This document shows, one piece after another, positions 47,129-59,201 of a stretch of DNA of 64,000 nucleotides. A program made the translations under genes and the position numbers. How positions within the stretch are numbered: the first letter of the stretch is position 1; the number at the start of each line of letters is the position of its first letter. The notes beneath the pieces are model-generated. The model searched no databases, was not told the DNA's origin, and worked only from the letters and a program-made list of their open reading frames with translations. Source of the stretch: Mesorhabditis belari (lineage: Eukaryota; Nematoda; Chromadorea; Rhabditida; Rhabditidae); NCBI GenBank assembly GCA_958450365.1, contig CAUEEP010000730.1, positions 2,169,001 to 2,233,000 on the forward strand, read 5' to 3'.

Positions 47129-47970
47129 GGCGGGTGGCGGTCGCGAGCGCGGAACGACGCGTAAAAACGCGCGTGCGGTGTGCGCGACTTCTCTCGTGCT
47201 CTCGCTCGTCCTCAAATCTTTCTCATTTGCTCTTTTGCATTCTCTCTTCACTTAGCCCCACCCCTTTTCTCTTGTTTTTTTTGTTTGAAACAGGACCCAC
47301 TCTGGACCACTCTCTATCAATTTGATAAGACGATACTAGACTAGGTTATGGTAGCTGGAGAGAAAAATTGATACTGGCATAGAGATGGGGAAACGAGCCC
47401 GGGCGTTTTGATTTTTGAGACTTCTGCAGCTATATTACTTCCTTGTTTTTGTAAGTTTCAACTTTTGTTCACTTATCAACGGTTAATTTTTCGCGTACAG
47501 TGCCGCAAATCTGTTCGCAGCTTACTCAAAATCACTATTTGTGTAGTTCCCTAGGATCGGGCCTGTTAATGGCATCTAAAATACCTTGAGGTTCCCTATG
47601 TTTTTCAATATAAGAGTGAGCTTTATCTCAGCAAGCAGCTAACCCATTGATCACACGTGTGTGGTTAACCGATCAACCTCCTAAACGTCACCAAATTAAC
47701 ACCCTCGAAGCGAATCGATGATTGTGTCTCACTTCGCACAAATGAGTCACAGAAGTGAAAAGAGCTAAAGAAGGAAGCTAAAGCGAAGAAGAGCGATCAT
47801 TGACCTGTTCCTGCATGTCTATTTTCTATTCTCTCACTCACTCATTTTCTCTCCTTTCTTTCATCTTACCTAAAGCAACAAGGAGCTATTCGAAAAGAAT
47901 TTTTTTTCTTCTGGCACGCTTGTCTTCTGTAAAAAAAAGAAAGAAATAAGGGAAAGCGGGTTGTCTAAAC

Positions 47971-48002
47971 GAGGAGAGGAGAGGAGAGGAGAGGAGAGGA
48001 GG
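47971..48002. repeat. GAGGA microsatellite
   Basis: Six perfect tandem copies of the pentamer GAGGA. Frames through it encode only Arg/Glu/Gly runs. Confidence 0.9.
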
Positions 48003-48417
48003 AGAAGCCCCTTTGGGAAGACGGGAGTGACACTCAATTTCAAGTGGCCCCATCAAGAAGTGAACAAGAATGAGAACAGATCGTGTGCATCTTTTCTGTC
48101 TTTTCTATCCAGCCAACAGTATATTTTATGCTTTCTAACCTCAAAACTCAGGGCAGGGATCCGATTAGAGTTTGAGAATTTTCAAAAATATCAGATATGG
48201 GGCTGAAAAAACCGTCGTTAGTTTTTCGAATGAGTTAGAATTTGTCATGCTGGGATGTTAGTTGTAAACTAGACTGTGTTTCGCTTGACTGTGCAACTGG
48301 AGTACGGTAGATCTGCTAGAGGACGCTTTTTGGAAAAGTCAAGAGGAATAGGGTCAATTTGATCCGATGCGTTACATTGTCTTTAAAGTTTGAACCTTTT
48401 GGTTTTTCCCAATCTAG

Positions 48418-48551
48418 ACCAATCTCGCATTGATTCACTTGATCGCCCATTTTCATCTCCACTAGAGATAGTTCTCCCTTCACCAGTTTCACCCAATAAC
48501 AATCGAGAACTCATTATGTATGCTGATATTGGAAATTTTGTCTGTCAAAAG
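48418..48551 (+). CDS. Orphan exon candidate
   Basis: An uninterrupted frame bounded by a good acceptor (TTTTTCCCAATCTAG) and donor (AAG|GTGAGC). The translation starts QSRIDSLDRPFSSPLEIVLP and ends with NNRELIMYADIGNFVCQK. No partner exon with compatible phase was found on either side and no family was recognised. It could belong to an unannotated small gene or be chance. Confidence 0.3.
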
Positions 48552-49251
48552 GTGAGCAGCTTTTAGCCACGCCTGTGAAGAAAACTTGCCCTAACGCAAA
48601 AAAAATTCGAGTGGCAAAAGCAAGCACCCGAATACAGCAGAAAGGGGAAGCGAGCGATCTCTAACTATTTGAGAGAGATAATTTTGTTACATGATGTCAA
48701 AAAGGGAAAAAAGAGAAAAGAGTGTGGGGTATTCATGAGAGAAATTTTGAAAGAGGAAGAAAACGGGGGGAGGGAGAGGCCAGTGTTGTGGACCGGGATG
48801 AAGCGGTGGAACGCGCAGAAACGCTTCATCAACCATGCCCCTCGCCGTCTCTTTTCTTGACTGTCTTGCTTGCTTGCATACCAGTCAACGGAGATTTTTC
48901 AACTCTCATCAACGCCGCTCGTTTCCCTTTTTTTTCTTTTTGGGGATATATTTTCGCTTCCATAAAGCATTTTGAAAAGCCTACAAGTTTCTATCCAAAC
49001 ATTCTTCGGCCGTTTGATACAAAGTTGAGAGCTCTTTTTGAGATACAAATGACGATTTAATAAAGTTTATCAAAAACAATCTTTTACATAAGAACTATCT
49101 ATTCAACTTCTCGTATTCAAAACGCAGAGAAAGAAACTAGACTGAACAAGCGAAAAAGAAATGCCTAACGCAATTACATTTGCTGAGTAAGTGTAAAAAG
49201 TCTACGAAATTATTTGGAGGACAATCGGAAAAATAACGCTTACAAGTCAAT

Positions 49252-51417
49252 TCACAATTCATCTACATAAGGAACATGATCAATATCACCATATGAAGCA
49301 AGAGCAAATTTCTTCGACAGTTTTTTCGCAGCAGCTTCAATATCGGCTTTCGTGGTCTATAAAGCGAATATGCTTAAATGTTTCAAAATTGCATAAATAT
49401 AAACCAACTTGACTAATTGCGATCATGATACATTCGCCTTTGGCTCCAAGCAAATACGCCGCTTTGTCAATCACAAAATCAGCTCCATTCTCCTAAAGCA
49501 AATCAGTTATTCTTTTAAACTGAACGTTCGATATTAAACAAAATTAAATTTAGTCATACACGATAAAATTTTCAGTCAATAAAAACCCTAGATTTCATAA
49601 ATCTTGAAACTTACAACTCCAAAGGCGACTCTCGATGTAGCAAGTGCTTTGGCTCCCTCAATATCGCCAGCAGTAAAGTTCTTCAAAGCTTTGGCAATCG
49701 ATCGGACGGCCGAACCGGCAGCTGCTCCATCGACAGTCAAATAAACTCCAGCAATACCAGAGTCGGCATATGCAGCCTAGATAAGATTTTTTTGTTCCAA
49801 GCCAAATAATACCTGGTAGGCACTGATTCCTGCTCCTTCATTAGCAACAGCCTTGGCCAGAATTCCTAAAAAGAAAATTTAAAGAATTTTCCAAAAACAA
49901 ACCATTTCCTGATTTTCCTCCATATTTAAGTGTGTTGTGCGCCAACGTGGCCAAAAGAACATTTTGAGCAGCGAGGCCCTTAACGTCAGAGATTGTTGCT
50001 CCTTCACCAACTAAAAACCAAACATAACGATGTCTTGCATTTTTCTTCCGTGTAAGAATGATGTTTTACTATTACAATTACTTGATTATTGCAGAACCAA
50101 AAAAACCCATAACACTTAGGCACACTGACCAAGCAAAACGTGAGCCAATTTTCCCGATGACCACCGGCGTGATTCTCCACCGACAAAAGGAGAAGCCTAA
50201 ACAAAAATAGTTTGGCGTTCTCAAAAACAACAAACCTTTGTCGGCTGGCCTTTGCCCGAATTTAGAGGTGCGTGATTCTCACCATAGTTTGCAAGGACAT
50301 CATGCGCTACATTGATGCCAAACAATGCCGCTTCTCCAGACACAAGTCGTGAAGCCTAAAATAAAATGGTCCACAAACGCTCATACACAGTTAAAAACAA
50401 ACAGCAAAGCCTTGCAATTCTGCTTGCGAGTAGGTGCCAACAAGCTTCTTAGGCGCAAAAAGTCCATTGGAAAGACCTCCATTTCTAAAATTAGTCATTT
50501 TTCAAACATAGGTATTCTAGTTACTGAAAAGATTAATAAATTAATATAATATTTTTATTTTTACAAGTCTTTGGTGCGCTAAATAAAATAAGAATCATTT
50601 TAAGCTAGAGACATTAGTTAAGGGACATTTTTCGTCTAATCCATCAAGTCTTTTACCTAAAAGCGGCCCTGTGGACGTCGTCGTTGAGGAAGTCGAAGGC
50701 CGAACGGCTAGCAAGATCCGCAATCAGCGTTTCTTGGTTCTAAAGTATGAAAATAAGAAAATAAGTAAAAAGGAAGGGTCACCTCAACAAGTTCCCATGG
50801 CTTGAAAGATGGTTGAGCAGCAACATGTCCCAAAACCGAGAGCGCAACGTTCACTTCCGCGCGTGGAACAGATAGGGTCACACCATAGAGGTCTCGGGTC
50901 GCAAAGGCTCGCTAAAACGACTTTTGAGAAAATAAATAACCATGCTCAAAGATATTGATAAAATTTTTAGTAAAGAGAAATTAGCTGCTTTTCGACTCTC
51001 CAATTAGCAATCAAAACAATATACAATTGTGGCTCCGGTGCCAGCAGTACTCCAAAGTAGTGGCACTCCCAAGTAGTTGTTCGTATCGCGTCCAACAAAG
51101 TTGCGAATATGATGCACAAGACCCTTTTGTGATGGAAGTTCGTATCGAGTTCCGGCACGGAAAGCAAGGACCTATAAACAGGAACATTATAAAACAAGAT
51201 GTGGGTGCATATTTTAAGTATCATCAAGTTACATTCACCACAAACTTAATTTATATTTAAAAAGAAAAAAACTTGCCAAGTGAGAGACGGCACCGTTTCT
51301 TTCATCGCTCGACACAATCAAGCCAGAAGGTGTGGTGTGTGTTTGCTTTGTTGGAGCCGAAGCGGTGGCTGAAGCGGCAGCCGACGAGGCACCACGAACG
51401 CTGATCCGGCTCAACAT
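49252..51417 (-). CDS. ucr-2: Cytochrome bc1 complex core protein 2 (UQCRC2 type)
   Basis: Core subunit of respiratory complex III in the mitochondrial inner membrane, a peptidase-fold protein without catalytic activity. The start MLSRISVRGASSAAASATAS is an Arg/Ser/Ala-rich mitochondrial presequence, and the ATG follows TTTCAGATCAGGGTC. Next comes TPSGLIVSSDERNGAVSHL, joined through a GC-AG intron (51276-51172) to VLAFRAGTRYELPSQKGLVH. HHIRN occupies the place of the zinc-binding HxxEH of active processing peptidases, so the metal site is lost, as expected for core 2. Later exons give RAEVNVALSVLGHVAAQPSF, NQETLIADLASRSAFDFLND, VASRLVSGEAALFGINVAHD and ENGADFVIDKAAYLLGAKGE. The C terminus is DIEAAAKKLSKKF followed by ALASYGDIDHVPYVDEL. 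C. elegans has several ucr-2 copies; I cannot say which one this is. Confidence 0.9.
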
Positions 51418-52320
51418 GACCCTGATCTGAAAGATTGAAATGTTAACAAGAAATTAAAAAAGACAAAATCCGTAAAAATGAACTTGAAAAATCTTCCTAT
51501 CAACTATCAATTGTTTGGTGTTTATATTTAAATAAAAAAGCTGTGCTTCAACTAATAAACAAGATGATTCAATGCGGTTAAAATATTAACAAGGCCAATA
51601 ATTCATAAGCCTTAGAGGTTTTTTTCCAAGTTTCTTGGTGTTAGTGTACAATCACTCCAGTGTTCCGTTGGATAGCCAAAAATTAGTGAGGGATACGGTA
51701 AGAGGGGTGCACAATTGCGGAACAAGTGTAGCATCCAAAATTACATGTATTACAAAATGGACATTGTCATTGCGAAATGAATAGAAAAACAATCAAACAA
51801 AGGACGAGGGTACGGTAGTCAGGGTACGTTATAGAATCTTACAATTTGACGAGTTCGCTTCGATTAGGTCCCTTCCTTTTGCAATCGGGAATTGAAAATG
51901 AAATGAGATGTCAGACATGGGCGATGGGTCTCATGGCTCACTACTAGGGGCCAGAGAACCTCTTAGGACACAGGTGGTAGCTAGTAGCTATTGTATTATC
52001 GTAATTTCAATTTAAAGAATCATTCATACTGTATTACTGATCAAAAAACCCCGTTTTTAATAAGTTTCTACAAAGTTGTCGATATTTATTACCCTTTCGA
52101 ACTTTCTTCTTTCACAACGAACGAATTTTTGTCGATTTCTCTCTTTCTCGCTCTCCCTTTTCTGCCTATCGTTCCAAACTTGGATGGCTGTATTAAAACC
52201 GATAAAATTCCGGTTTATCAGTAATCCGCAAATTGTTAGCAGAACAGAACAAAAACGTCCGAGTATATAAAGAAAGGAAAACGAAAAGAAAATGAAATAT
52301 TGTTCAGTTCGGGGAAAGAC
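51418..52320. other. Spacer and divergent promoters
   Basis: About 900 bp between the ucr-2 start and the small secreted-peptide gene. A TATA box at 52264-52271 serves the peptide gene. No other feature seen. Confidence 0.55.
52264..52271 (+). promoter_or_regulatory. TATA box of the small secreted-peptide gene
   Basis: TATATAAA 50 bp upstream of the ATG at 52321, followed by an A-rich leader with no splice acceptor. This resembles the collagen promoter at 14047 and suggests strong or pulsed expression. Confidence 0.65.
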
Positions 52321-52937
52321 ATGCGAATCGTTGTGGCTTTCGTCTTTTTCGTCGGCATTAGTTTGGCCGGATCATGTGAGTTTTCGGAAGTCGAGTTTAA
52401 ATTATCGTAATAACAATATATTTCAATTACGAATTAAAGCAAGTAAACATATTTTGTTTCCATGAATACAAATTATCTATGCAATAAGAATGCTTGATTT
52501 AAACATAGCTATTGCCAAAGATTGCATAAGGTTCTTAAATCCTACCTTATTAGCATAGCTCACATAAACCAGAACTAGACATGGGACTAGTTTGAGTAAA
52601 ACAGCTTTGGCAAGATGAATTTTAATTAGACTTTGATGTAGCACAGTCTTTAGTCAGAAGCGAAGCGCAAAACAGCTATGGAGACGAGTTGAGTCCAGTC
52701 TCCCCACAACCATCAGGAGGAGGCCACGATTGCCCGGCACCAGAGTATGAGACAGGTTCTGCGTATCAGGTAAAAAATATCCGACCTCTTGAAATATTTT
52801 CTGAACTTAGACCCTGCAAAAACTTTTGAAATAAGGTTTCTCAATGGGCAAACAAAAAATCCAAACAATTTCAGACTGCCCCAATCGAGAATCGAGTCGA
52901 GCCTTCTGGTTATCGAGTCCGACGAGACACCCTCTAG
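52321..52937 (+). CDS. Small secreted peptide of 77 aa, unknown function
   Basis: Three exons with matching phases: 52321-52375, 52654-52769 and 52875-52937. The first exon is a clear signal peptide (MRIVVAFVFFVGISLAGS). The mature part is short, Ser/Pro/Gly-rich and has a single Cys (NSYGDELSPVSPQPSGGGHD, then CPAPEYETGSAYQ). The end reads ENRVEPSGYRVRRDTL, with RVRR as a possible furin-type site three residues from the end, so cleavage would release only DTL. It is not an obvious neuropeptide precursor because there are no repeated dibasic units or amidation Gly before the basic site. It sits upstream of the NOAH-type cuticle gene on the same strand and has its own TATA box. A cuticle or extracellular-matrix role is a guess from neighbourhood only. 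Confidence 0.72.
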
Positions 52938-53497
52938 CAAAGAATTCTCTGATTTTTGCAATAAATTTTCGATTCTCAACAAATATCGCTACATTGGTTC
53001 ATTTCTAGACGTGACAAGGGTCGGGGAATGCGATTGTCATAGCAAAAATCATGAGGACGACTAGGTGAAGTGACTGAATGAAAAGAAAGAGAAAAGGGAA
53101 AGAATGGATCGGAGATAAGGGATAACGAGACGGAGGTCACCGGGCCAAGGACGGACACGGAGACACCCAAAGGTGAAGGCGGGAGGGGGGAGGGTGGAGC
53201 TTCTCTCCCTCCTCCTGGATCTCAGTCAAACCATCTTCTTCTCCTTTCGTCCCCTAGAGGGCAAAGGGTCAGCCTCGAGCCTTCTTTCAGCTAGCCATTC
53301 ATCCCCACATCCACTCTACCGTATCTCTTGCCCTATCTCTTTTGAGTAGCCACATCCCACTTCTAAGCCCCTTAAGAGTACAGCTTTTTTTCGGGAGCCA
53401 CCTTGTTGTAAGCATCACTTCTGGTTTCATATTATGCATTATTTTTTGAAAATTTTAACTTCTTTTTCTTGATGAAACTTTTTGCTCTTTCAGGGCC
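52938..53497. other. Spacer upstream of the NOAH-type gene
   Basis: About 560 bp, purine-rich at 53060-53220 and pyrimidine-rich beyond. TTTGCTCTTTCAG ends four bases before the next ATG, a likely trans-splice acceptor. Confidence 0.55.
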
Positions 53498-56400
53498 ATG
53501 CTAAAAGGGCTCTTGTTACTGGGATTTGTCCCATTGATAGCCGCCGTTTTCGAGTGCGGATCACAGGTTTATTTGAGAATTTAATGTTTGAGACAATGCT
53601 TAATTGAAATATTTTGAAAAGAACAAAAACTAATGCAATATAATGTAGCTATATAGAATCGTTGTACTGTACTAGTAAGCGAATTTTCAGGAGACAACCG
53701 CATTTATTCGAACATCTCGAGCTCGACTTGATGGAACTCCATTAGTCATTTCTACTGCCGGTAAGTTTTGTAGAAAAATAACTATAGCTTTCAAATTAAA
53801 AACAATAACTTCGGCATACTTATTTCTCATTTCACTTTCCTTTCGAGCTTGTTTAAAGCTTGGTTCAATTCAACTCCGGTTGTTCAATCGTTTCCACTCT
53901 GACTCATTTGCCTAACTGGATTTAATAGTCAACATTTTTGATAACGATCTTAAAAATCCGGATTTAAATGACTCATAAAAACCGGCTTATGATGCTGATA
54001 TTTTCGACATGCCTACCAAAATCTGAAGATGATTCACTGTCAGGTTTTGAATTGTTTCTTCAGAAGACCGGTTTCCACTGTTCCTTTTCAAAATTTTTGA
54101 TAATTACTTTTGAAAATTAGTTGATAGGATTTTTTTCTCGATTTCTTTATGTGCGGTGAACTTTCTCCCAAATTGGATTCGGACATTCGAAAAGCGAGAT
54201 GACCCACTTTATGAAAAGGAGTAAAAGGCAATGGGGAAAGGGGAAAATGCCTGGAAAAGACACTTCCGATTTTTTTTTGTCTCTTGCTTATCAATTCAAA
54301 ATAGAAAACTTTAACAGTAAGCAGTAAAAGAACTAACTTGAATATTCAGTTAACTTTTTTTTGTCTTTTTAATCTTTCTCAATCTAGGACACGATCTCAC
54401 ATGTGCCCAGTATTGTCGAAACAATATCGAGCCGACCACTGGAGCTCAACGCGTTTGCGCTTCGTTCAATTTTGATGGAAGGTAAGCAATATTACAAGCG
54501 GCAATACCAATGTTGAAAATAAAATATTTACAAATTAGCTGGTACTATTTAGCTTAAGCTTTTCCTAGCCAAGATTTTCTTGAAAAATATAGTTCAGAGA
54601 AACCTGTTACTTCTTTGATGACGCCGCTGCACCGGCCGGAACAGGACAACTCACCGCCAATCCATCGGCCAACAACTTCTACTATGAGGTAGAAATTGAT
54701 GAAACTGTTGAAATGGCATAGATAATCTACTATATAAAAAAGCAGCGTCTGTCTGTTCGTCTGTACAGGCTTTCTCTCACCCGTCTTTGGGCCAAAAAAC
54801 TGAAATTTTTTAAAAAGTCTCAAAATATAGCTAGCCCTCTGGTCTTGTAATAAGAATGCTTCAGAAAACTTGTCTGCCAGCAGTGACCGCTCACGAGGCT
54901 TGCACCTATCGATCGTTCTCGTTTGAGCGAATGCGAAAAACAATTCTTGAAGGCTTCGTTAAAAAGTCGATTCAAGTAAGTGAAAATTGAAAATAGAAAG
55001 CTAAAAAAAATAAGAAACCTTATTTATATTCTACAAATTCTATCACTTTTCAGGTCGGATCTCGCGAACAGTGTCTCTCGACTTGTCTTAAAGAAAAGGA
55101 ATTTGTTTGTCGATCGGTCAACTACAACTATGACACGTATATGTGTGAATTGAATGCTGAGGATCGACGAAGCAAGCCAACTGCTTTGACAATGACCGAA
55201 AGCACTATTGACTACTATGATAACAACTGTCTCTCAAGACAAAACAGGTAAAACATTTTTATTGGTGGAGCTTTCTATCTCGTTGTCTGACTTTGCCTTA
55301 TCTTGGTGGTTTAAGATCAAATTTCTTCTTTATATAGATGTGGTCAGCAAGGCGGAAATCTCGTTTTCGTCAAAACCACCAACTTCGAGATTCATTTCTA
55401 CGATCACACCCAATCGGTGGAGGCCCAAGAGAGCTATTGCTTGCAGAAATGTTTGGACTCTCTCAACACATTCTGCCGGTATATTATAGATTTTCGATAA
55501 ATTCTAAAGAAAACACAAAATTCGAAAAGCAAAACAGCAGTTTACCACAAACTGCTCTCATAAATGTATCCATGTTTTTTCGAGTGTTTGGTTCCAAGTA
55601 TAATAAACTTAAAAATAAAAATTGAGAGACGCAAGATCAATAATCTTTTTTGTTTGCTTAAAAATTGTATTTTTAGATCCGTCGAATTTTCTCCAAACGA
55701 GAAGAATTGTATTGTCTCTGATGAAGACACTTTCTCTAGAGCCGATCAACAAGGACAAGTTCAAGCCAAGGATTACTATGAACCAATCTGTGTTGCTGGT
55801 GGGTTTCACAAAAGATCAACAACATTTCGAATAAGATACCAATAAAATCTCCATCTAGCTTTCCCCTGATCATTTTACAAAATTTCCTGAAAACTTCTCT
55901 TAAAGGGATGATTTGAAAACTCGTGTCAGGTAAAAGTCGTCGAGAAAGTGAAAACCGCTTTGGTGAAGGAAAAGAATTTGTGTGGGGGGACCGAGTTTTT
56001 CTTCTTTTCTTTTCTTTTGCACATCTTTTTGACAATAGATGGGATTCTGGTTTGCTTTTTGAGCAACGGTGGACATACCTTGTGGGAAGGGAAATGGGAA
56101 AATCGGGTCAAGGCATTCCCCTTCACCCTCATCCCATTCCATCCCTTTCTCTTCTTTCAAATGATATCCATCCAGTCACTTCTCGTGCTCCCCAGTACAA
56201 TCCACTATCATCTGGTGAAAATGAGAAAATAGCTGGATCTGGGAACAAAATGAAGATAAAAGACTTAAAATTAAACTAAATGAAGGTTCTCTTTTAAAAC
56301 CGGAACTTAACAGATCAGTTTAACATTAAGAATGGATAAAATATTGAATGAAAAAACCTGCGAATTGAGAAATGAAGTTGTTATGCTTATACATATCCAA

Positions 56401-59107
56401 ATCTAAAAATCGAGGTTACTATCGAATTTCCAGCTGACCTTTCCTCATCCACTTGCCGTCAACAGGCGGCTTTCGAACGTTTCATCGGCTCTTCAATTGA
56501 AGGAGAAGTTGTCGCCTCTGCACAGGTACTTAAAAGAAAAAATGGCTTCTATGTTTTTTTAAAGTTATTCAATCAAAAATTGCAACCAACTCTATTTTAG
56601 GGAGTGACCGTCTCCGATTGTATCTCGCTTTGCTTCCAGAATCTCAACTGTAAATCGATCAATTATGATCGGTGAGTGATCCCCAATCAATCTTTTTCCA
56701 ATGATTCCTCATTCAGCACCGCTTCTTCTTGTTTCATTTACGCGGTCGGTCGAGCTGATGCCAATATCAAGGCAAATCCAGCAATGGATTACTACGAGTT
56801 CAACTGTGAAAGTCAATTCGGCGGAATGGCCCTTTGCACAAATGATGGAATTCGTTTCATCGTTAACACCAAAGAACCATACACTGGAGCCATTTATGCC
56901 GCCGAGAGATTCTCCACTTGCAGCCAGGTGAGTTTACAATCCTATCAATGAATCAAAAGAAATTTGCTAAGATCTAATTTGGATTATAGGTTTAAATCAA
57001 CAAACTTTTGCAGGTTGTCGAGAATGCGAAACAAATCTCGATCACTTTCCCACCACCAACCGTCTCTTCGGATTGTGGAACAGTTATCCGTGATGGAAAG
57101 ATGGAAGCTCTCGTTGTTGTTTCTCTTGATGGAGTTTTGCCACATCAGGTACATATTTCTATTAAACAACTGCTAAATAGCCTAGATAGTGCAGCTAAGA
57201 AGTGCAGCTAATAGATAGTGCAGCTAATAACTAGCCTCTCATTAACCCTTCTTCTTTTTAGGTGACCACTGAATGGGATCGTTTCTACCGTGTCTCATGT
57301 GATGTCTCGATGGACAAAATGACCAAAGAGGGATCCGTTGTTGTCACAACAATCTATGAGGCTAAGTAAGTGATGGATTTTTAGCTTAAGATTTAGTTCA
57401 ATTTAAATAACTTCAAATTTTAGCAACCAAAAGACTCAAGTTCTCGAGACAGCCACTCCACCACCAGTCACCGCCACCCTCACTTTCTTCAATCAATTCG
57501 ACGAGAAGTTGGAGAAGGTTTGAAATTTATAAAAGCTATTTTATGAGCATATAAGTCAAATTTATGCATTGACATCATCACTGACTCACTACTGTTATTA
57601 TCTTCTGAGTTCTCAACTCCATAATTCAATTTTCTATTTCCAGGCTTCAATCGGAGATCCATTGTTGATGGTGATCTCTTCGGAACAAGCCGGACCACAC
57701 AACATGATGGTAAAAACAAAAAAGTGTACATGCAATAAAAGATTTTAGGTAACCGAATGCACAGCCACAAGAATCGGAGGTCGTGGAGACTCGGTCCCAT
57801 TCACTCTCATCGAGAATGGGTGAGATCATTTGGCTTGCTAATCTCATCTTCAACTTTGGAACGTTAGCATTGTAGAATATAAACTGAAAACTACAAGAAC
57901 TATACAGTAAAGCCTGCTGAAATCACTTGTTGAATTCCTGAAATAAAGCTTCAGATGTCCCCGGTATCCAGCACTTGTCGGCCCAATTGAACAGGATTTC
58001 GATAAGAATCGATTGAAGGTAAGCGAATTGTTAAATAAGATAAACATTCTACATATTAGACTGTCCAGAAAGTTTAATAAAACAACAAAACAAACGTGCA
58101 ATATGTTTTCCAATAAAATTCTAGCTCTAACTTCAAAATTTAATATGGCTTTTTAGTCCGAGGTGCGCGCTTTCCGCTTGGATGGATCATATGATGTGCA
58201 AGTGATGTGTACGGTCATGTTCTGCGCTGGGCCTAATGGATGTCCTGTGGTTAGTTTATGAAAGAATATTGCAAAAGTGCACAATTTAGTCAAACTGCTT
58301 GGATTCGGGCACCAACGAGCTGTTCACTTCTCATGGACGCAAGAAGAGGAGCGCCTTGGCGGAAAGCTCCGAAGAGCACACTGCTGAAACTCTATCGGGT
58401 AATTAGATTAGAAATACGTAAAAGTATGTGGCACTGTGCTTAATCAATAGTAAACTAGTCAAAAGGATGAAGTGCTTTTGATATGCATGGACATAACAAT
58501 CCTCATTTTCAGCTATCATCCGCGTTCTTGCCAAGGGTGAAGAAGAGGAAATGGACGAAGGAATTACAGGAAATTCCACCCACCCCCACAGGTCGGTATT
58601 TATAGCTTTTCATCAATTCTCTGCTAGAAACAAATCCACAGTTGAATAATAAAATTTGTCGTTACCGAGCAAAAAGAGAAGTGTGAAGTGCTTTTCTTTC
58701 ATTTCATCCAATTTTATTTCTCTCTTTTGAAATGCAAAAAAGAAAGGAAAGTCTTTCATGACGTCCCATTTAGAAACTAAAACACAGGGAAATGAGGAAG
58801 TTTTAAGATGACAGTTCACAAAGATCAATTAGGAAAGTAGGGGGCTCAAGTTTAATTTTTTTAACATAACAAGTTCCTTTCAAGGATAGGATCTGTCCCC
58901 TACAATGGTGTTTCAAACAAATATTACCTATCCTAACAAATGGAACTTTTCAGAGATGGCTGGTCATCGGACACAGTGTGTGTCTCCGAGACGGGCTTCG
59001 TGTGTGCTGTTGTTTCAGCTTCGATCGTTTGTCTTCTTCTCTCAGCTCTCATCGTTGTTTGGGGATGTCATTCATTGAGTCGAGATAACAAATCTCTTCC
59101 AAAATAA
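53498..59107 (+). CDS. noah-2: PAN/Apple and ZP domain transmembrane protein, NOAH-type
   Basis: About 744 aa over some 21 exons. The start MLKGLLLLGFVPLIAAVFEC is a signal peptide. Cys-rich PAN/Apple modules follow: CAQYCRNNIEPTTGAQRVCA with SFNFDGRETCYFF; TYRSFSFERMRKT with REQCLSTCLKEKEFVCRSVN; VEAQESYCLQKCLDSLNTFC; and VSDCISLCFQNLNCKSINYD with ASSCFIYAV. A ZP domain then spans roughly residues 405-645, from CTNDGIRFIVNT to MCTVMFCAGPNGCP. A furin-type site (GRKKRSAL) follows, as in ZP proteins shed from the membrane. The last exon supplies a transmembrane helix (AVVSASIVCLLLSALIVVWG) and a short tail. NOAH proteins (nompA homologues) shape apical matrix at cuticle attachment and alae. 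Length and domain order fit NOAH-2 best; NOAH-1 is the alternative. Introns carry Helitron-like and mariner remnants. Confidence 0.85.
54726..54850 (+). mobile_element. Helitron-like 5' end in an intron
   Basis: TCTACTATATAAAAAAGCAG, then GTCTGTCTG-like repeats, the usual start of nematode and insect Helitrons, with the insertion preceded by A. A related start is at 59826. Only about 120 bp remains, in an intron of the NOAH-type gene before the exon starting KTCLPAVTA. No 3' CTRR end was identified. Confidence 0.5.
58056..58076. mobile_element. Mariner-type end relic in an intron
   Basis: TTAGACTGTCCAGAAAGTTT preceded by TA matches the reverse complement of the 29290-29308 relic with two differences. 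It lies in the intron after the exon ending FDKNRLK in the NOAH-type gene. The opposite end is not visible. Confidence 0.45.
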
Positions 59108-59152
59108 TTCTCCTCCATTCTCATCTTTTTTATTTTACATTTCCTTTACATG

Positions 59153-59201
59153 ACTTGGTCAGCTATCAGACTTCCCTTTTATCTTTGCTAGCTGACCAAG
59201 T
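59153..59201 (+). repeat. Perfect 13-bp inverted repeat in a 3' UTR
   Basis: ACTTGGTCAGCTA, a 23-nt loop, then its exact reverse complement TAGCTGACCAAGT. It starts 46 nt after the NOAH-type stop codon, so it is probably transcribed in the 3' UTR and could fold as RNA. Confidence 0.75.

Larger units (their letters stand above)
47059..49251. other. Intergenic region with CpG patch, microsatellite and an orphan exon
   Basis: About 2.2 kb. It holds the collagen promoter, a GAGGA microsatellite and one exon-like segment at 48418-48551. I could not link the exon to neighbours. The open frames at 48669-49060 are not recognisable. Confidence 0.55.

Noticed and set aside
55900..56279. Overlapping open frames in a NOAH-type intron
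   Set aside because: They lie wholly between two exons whose phases and PAN-domain sequence join correctly; no independent signals.
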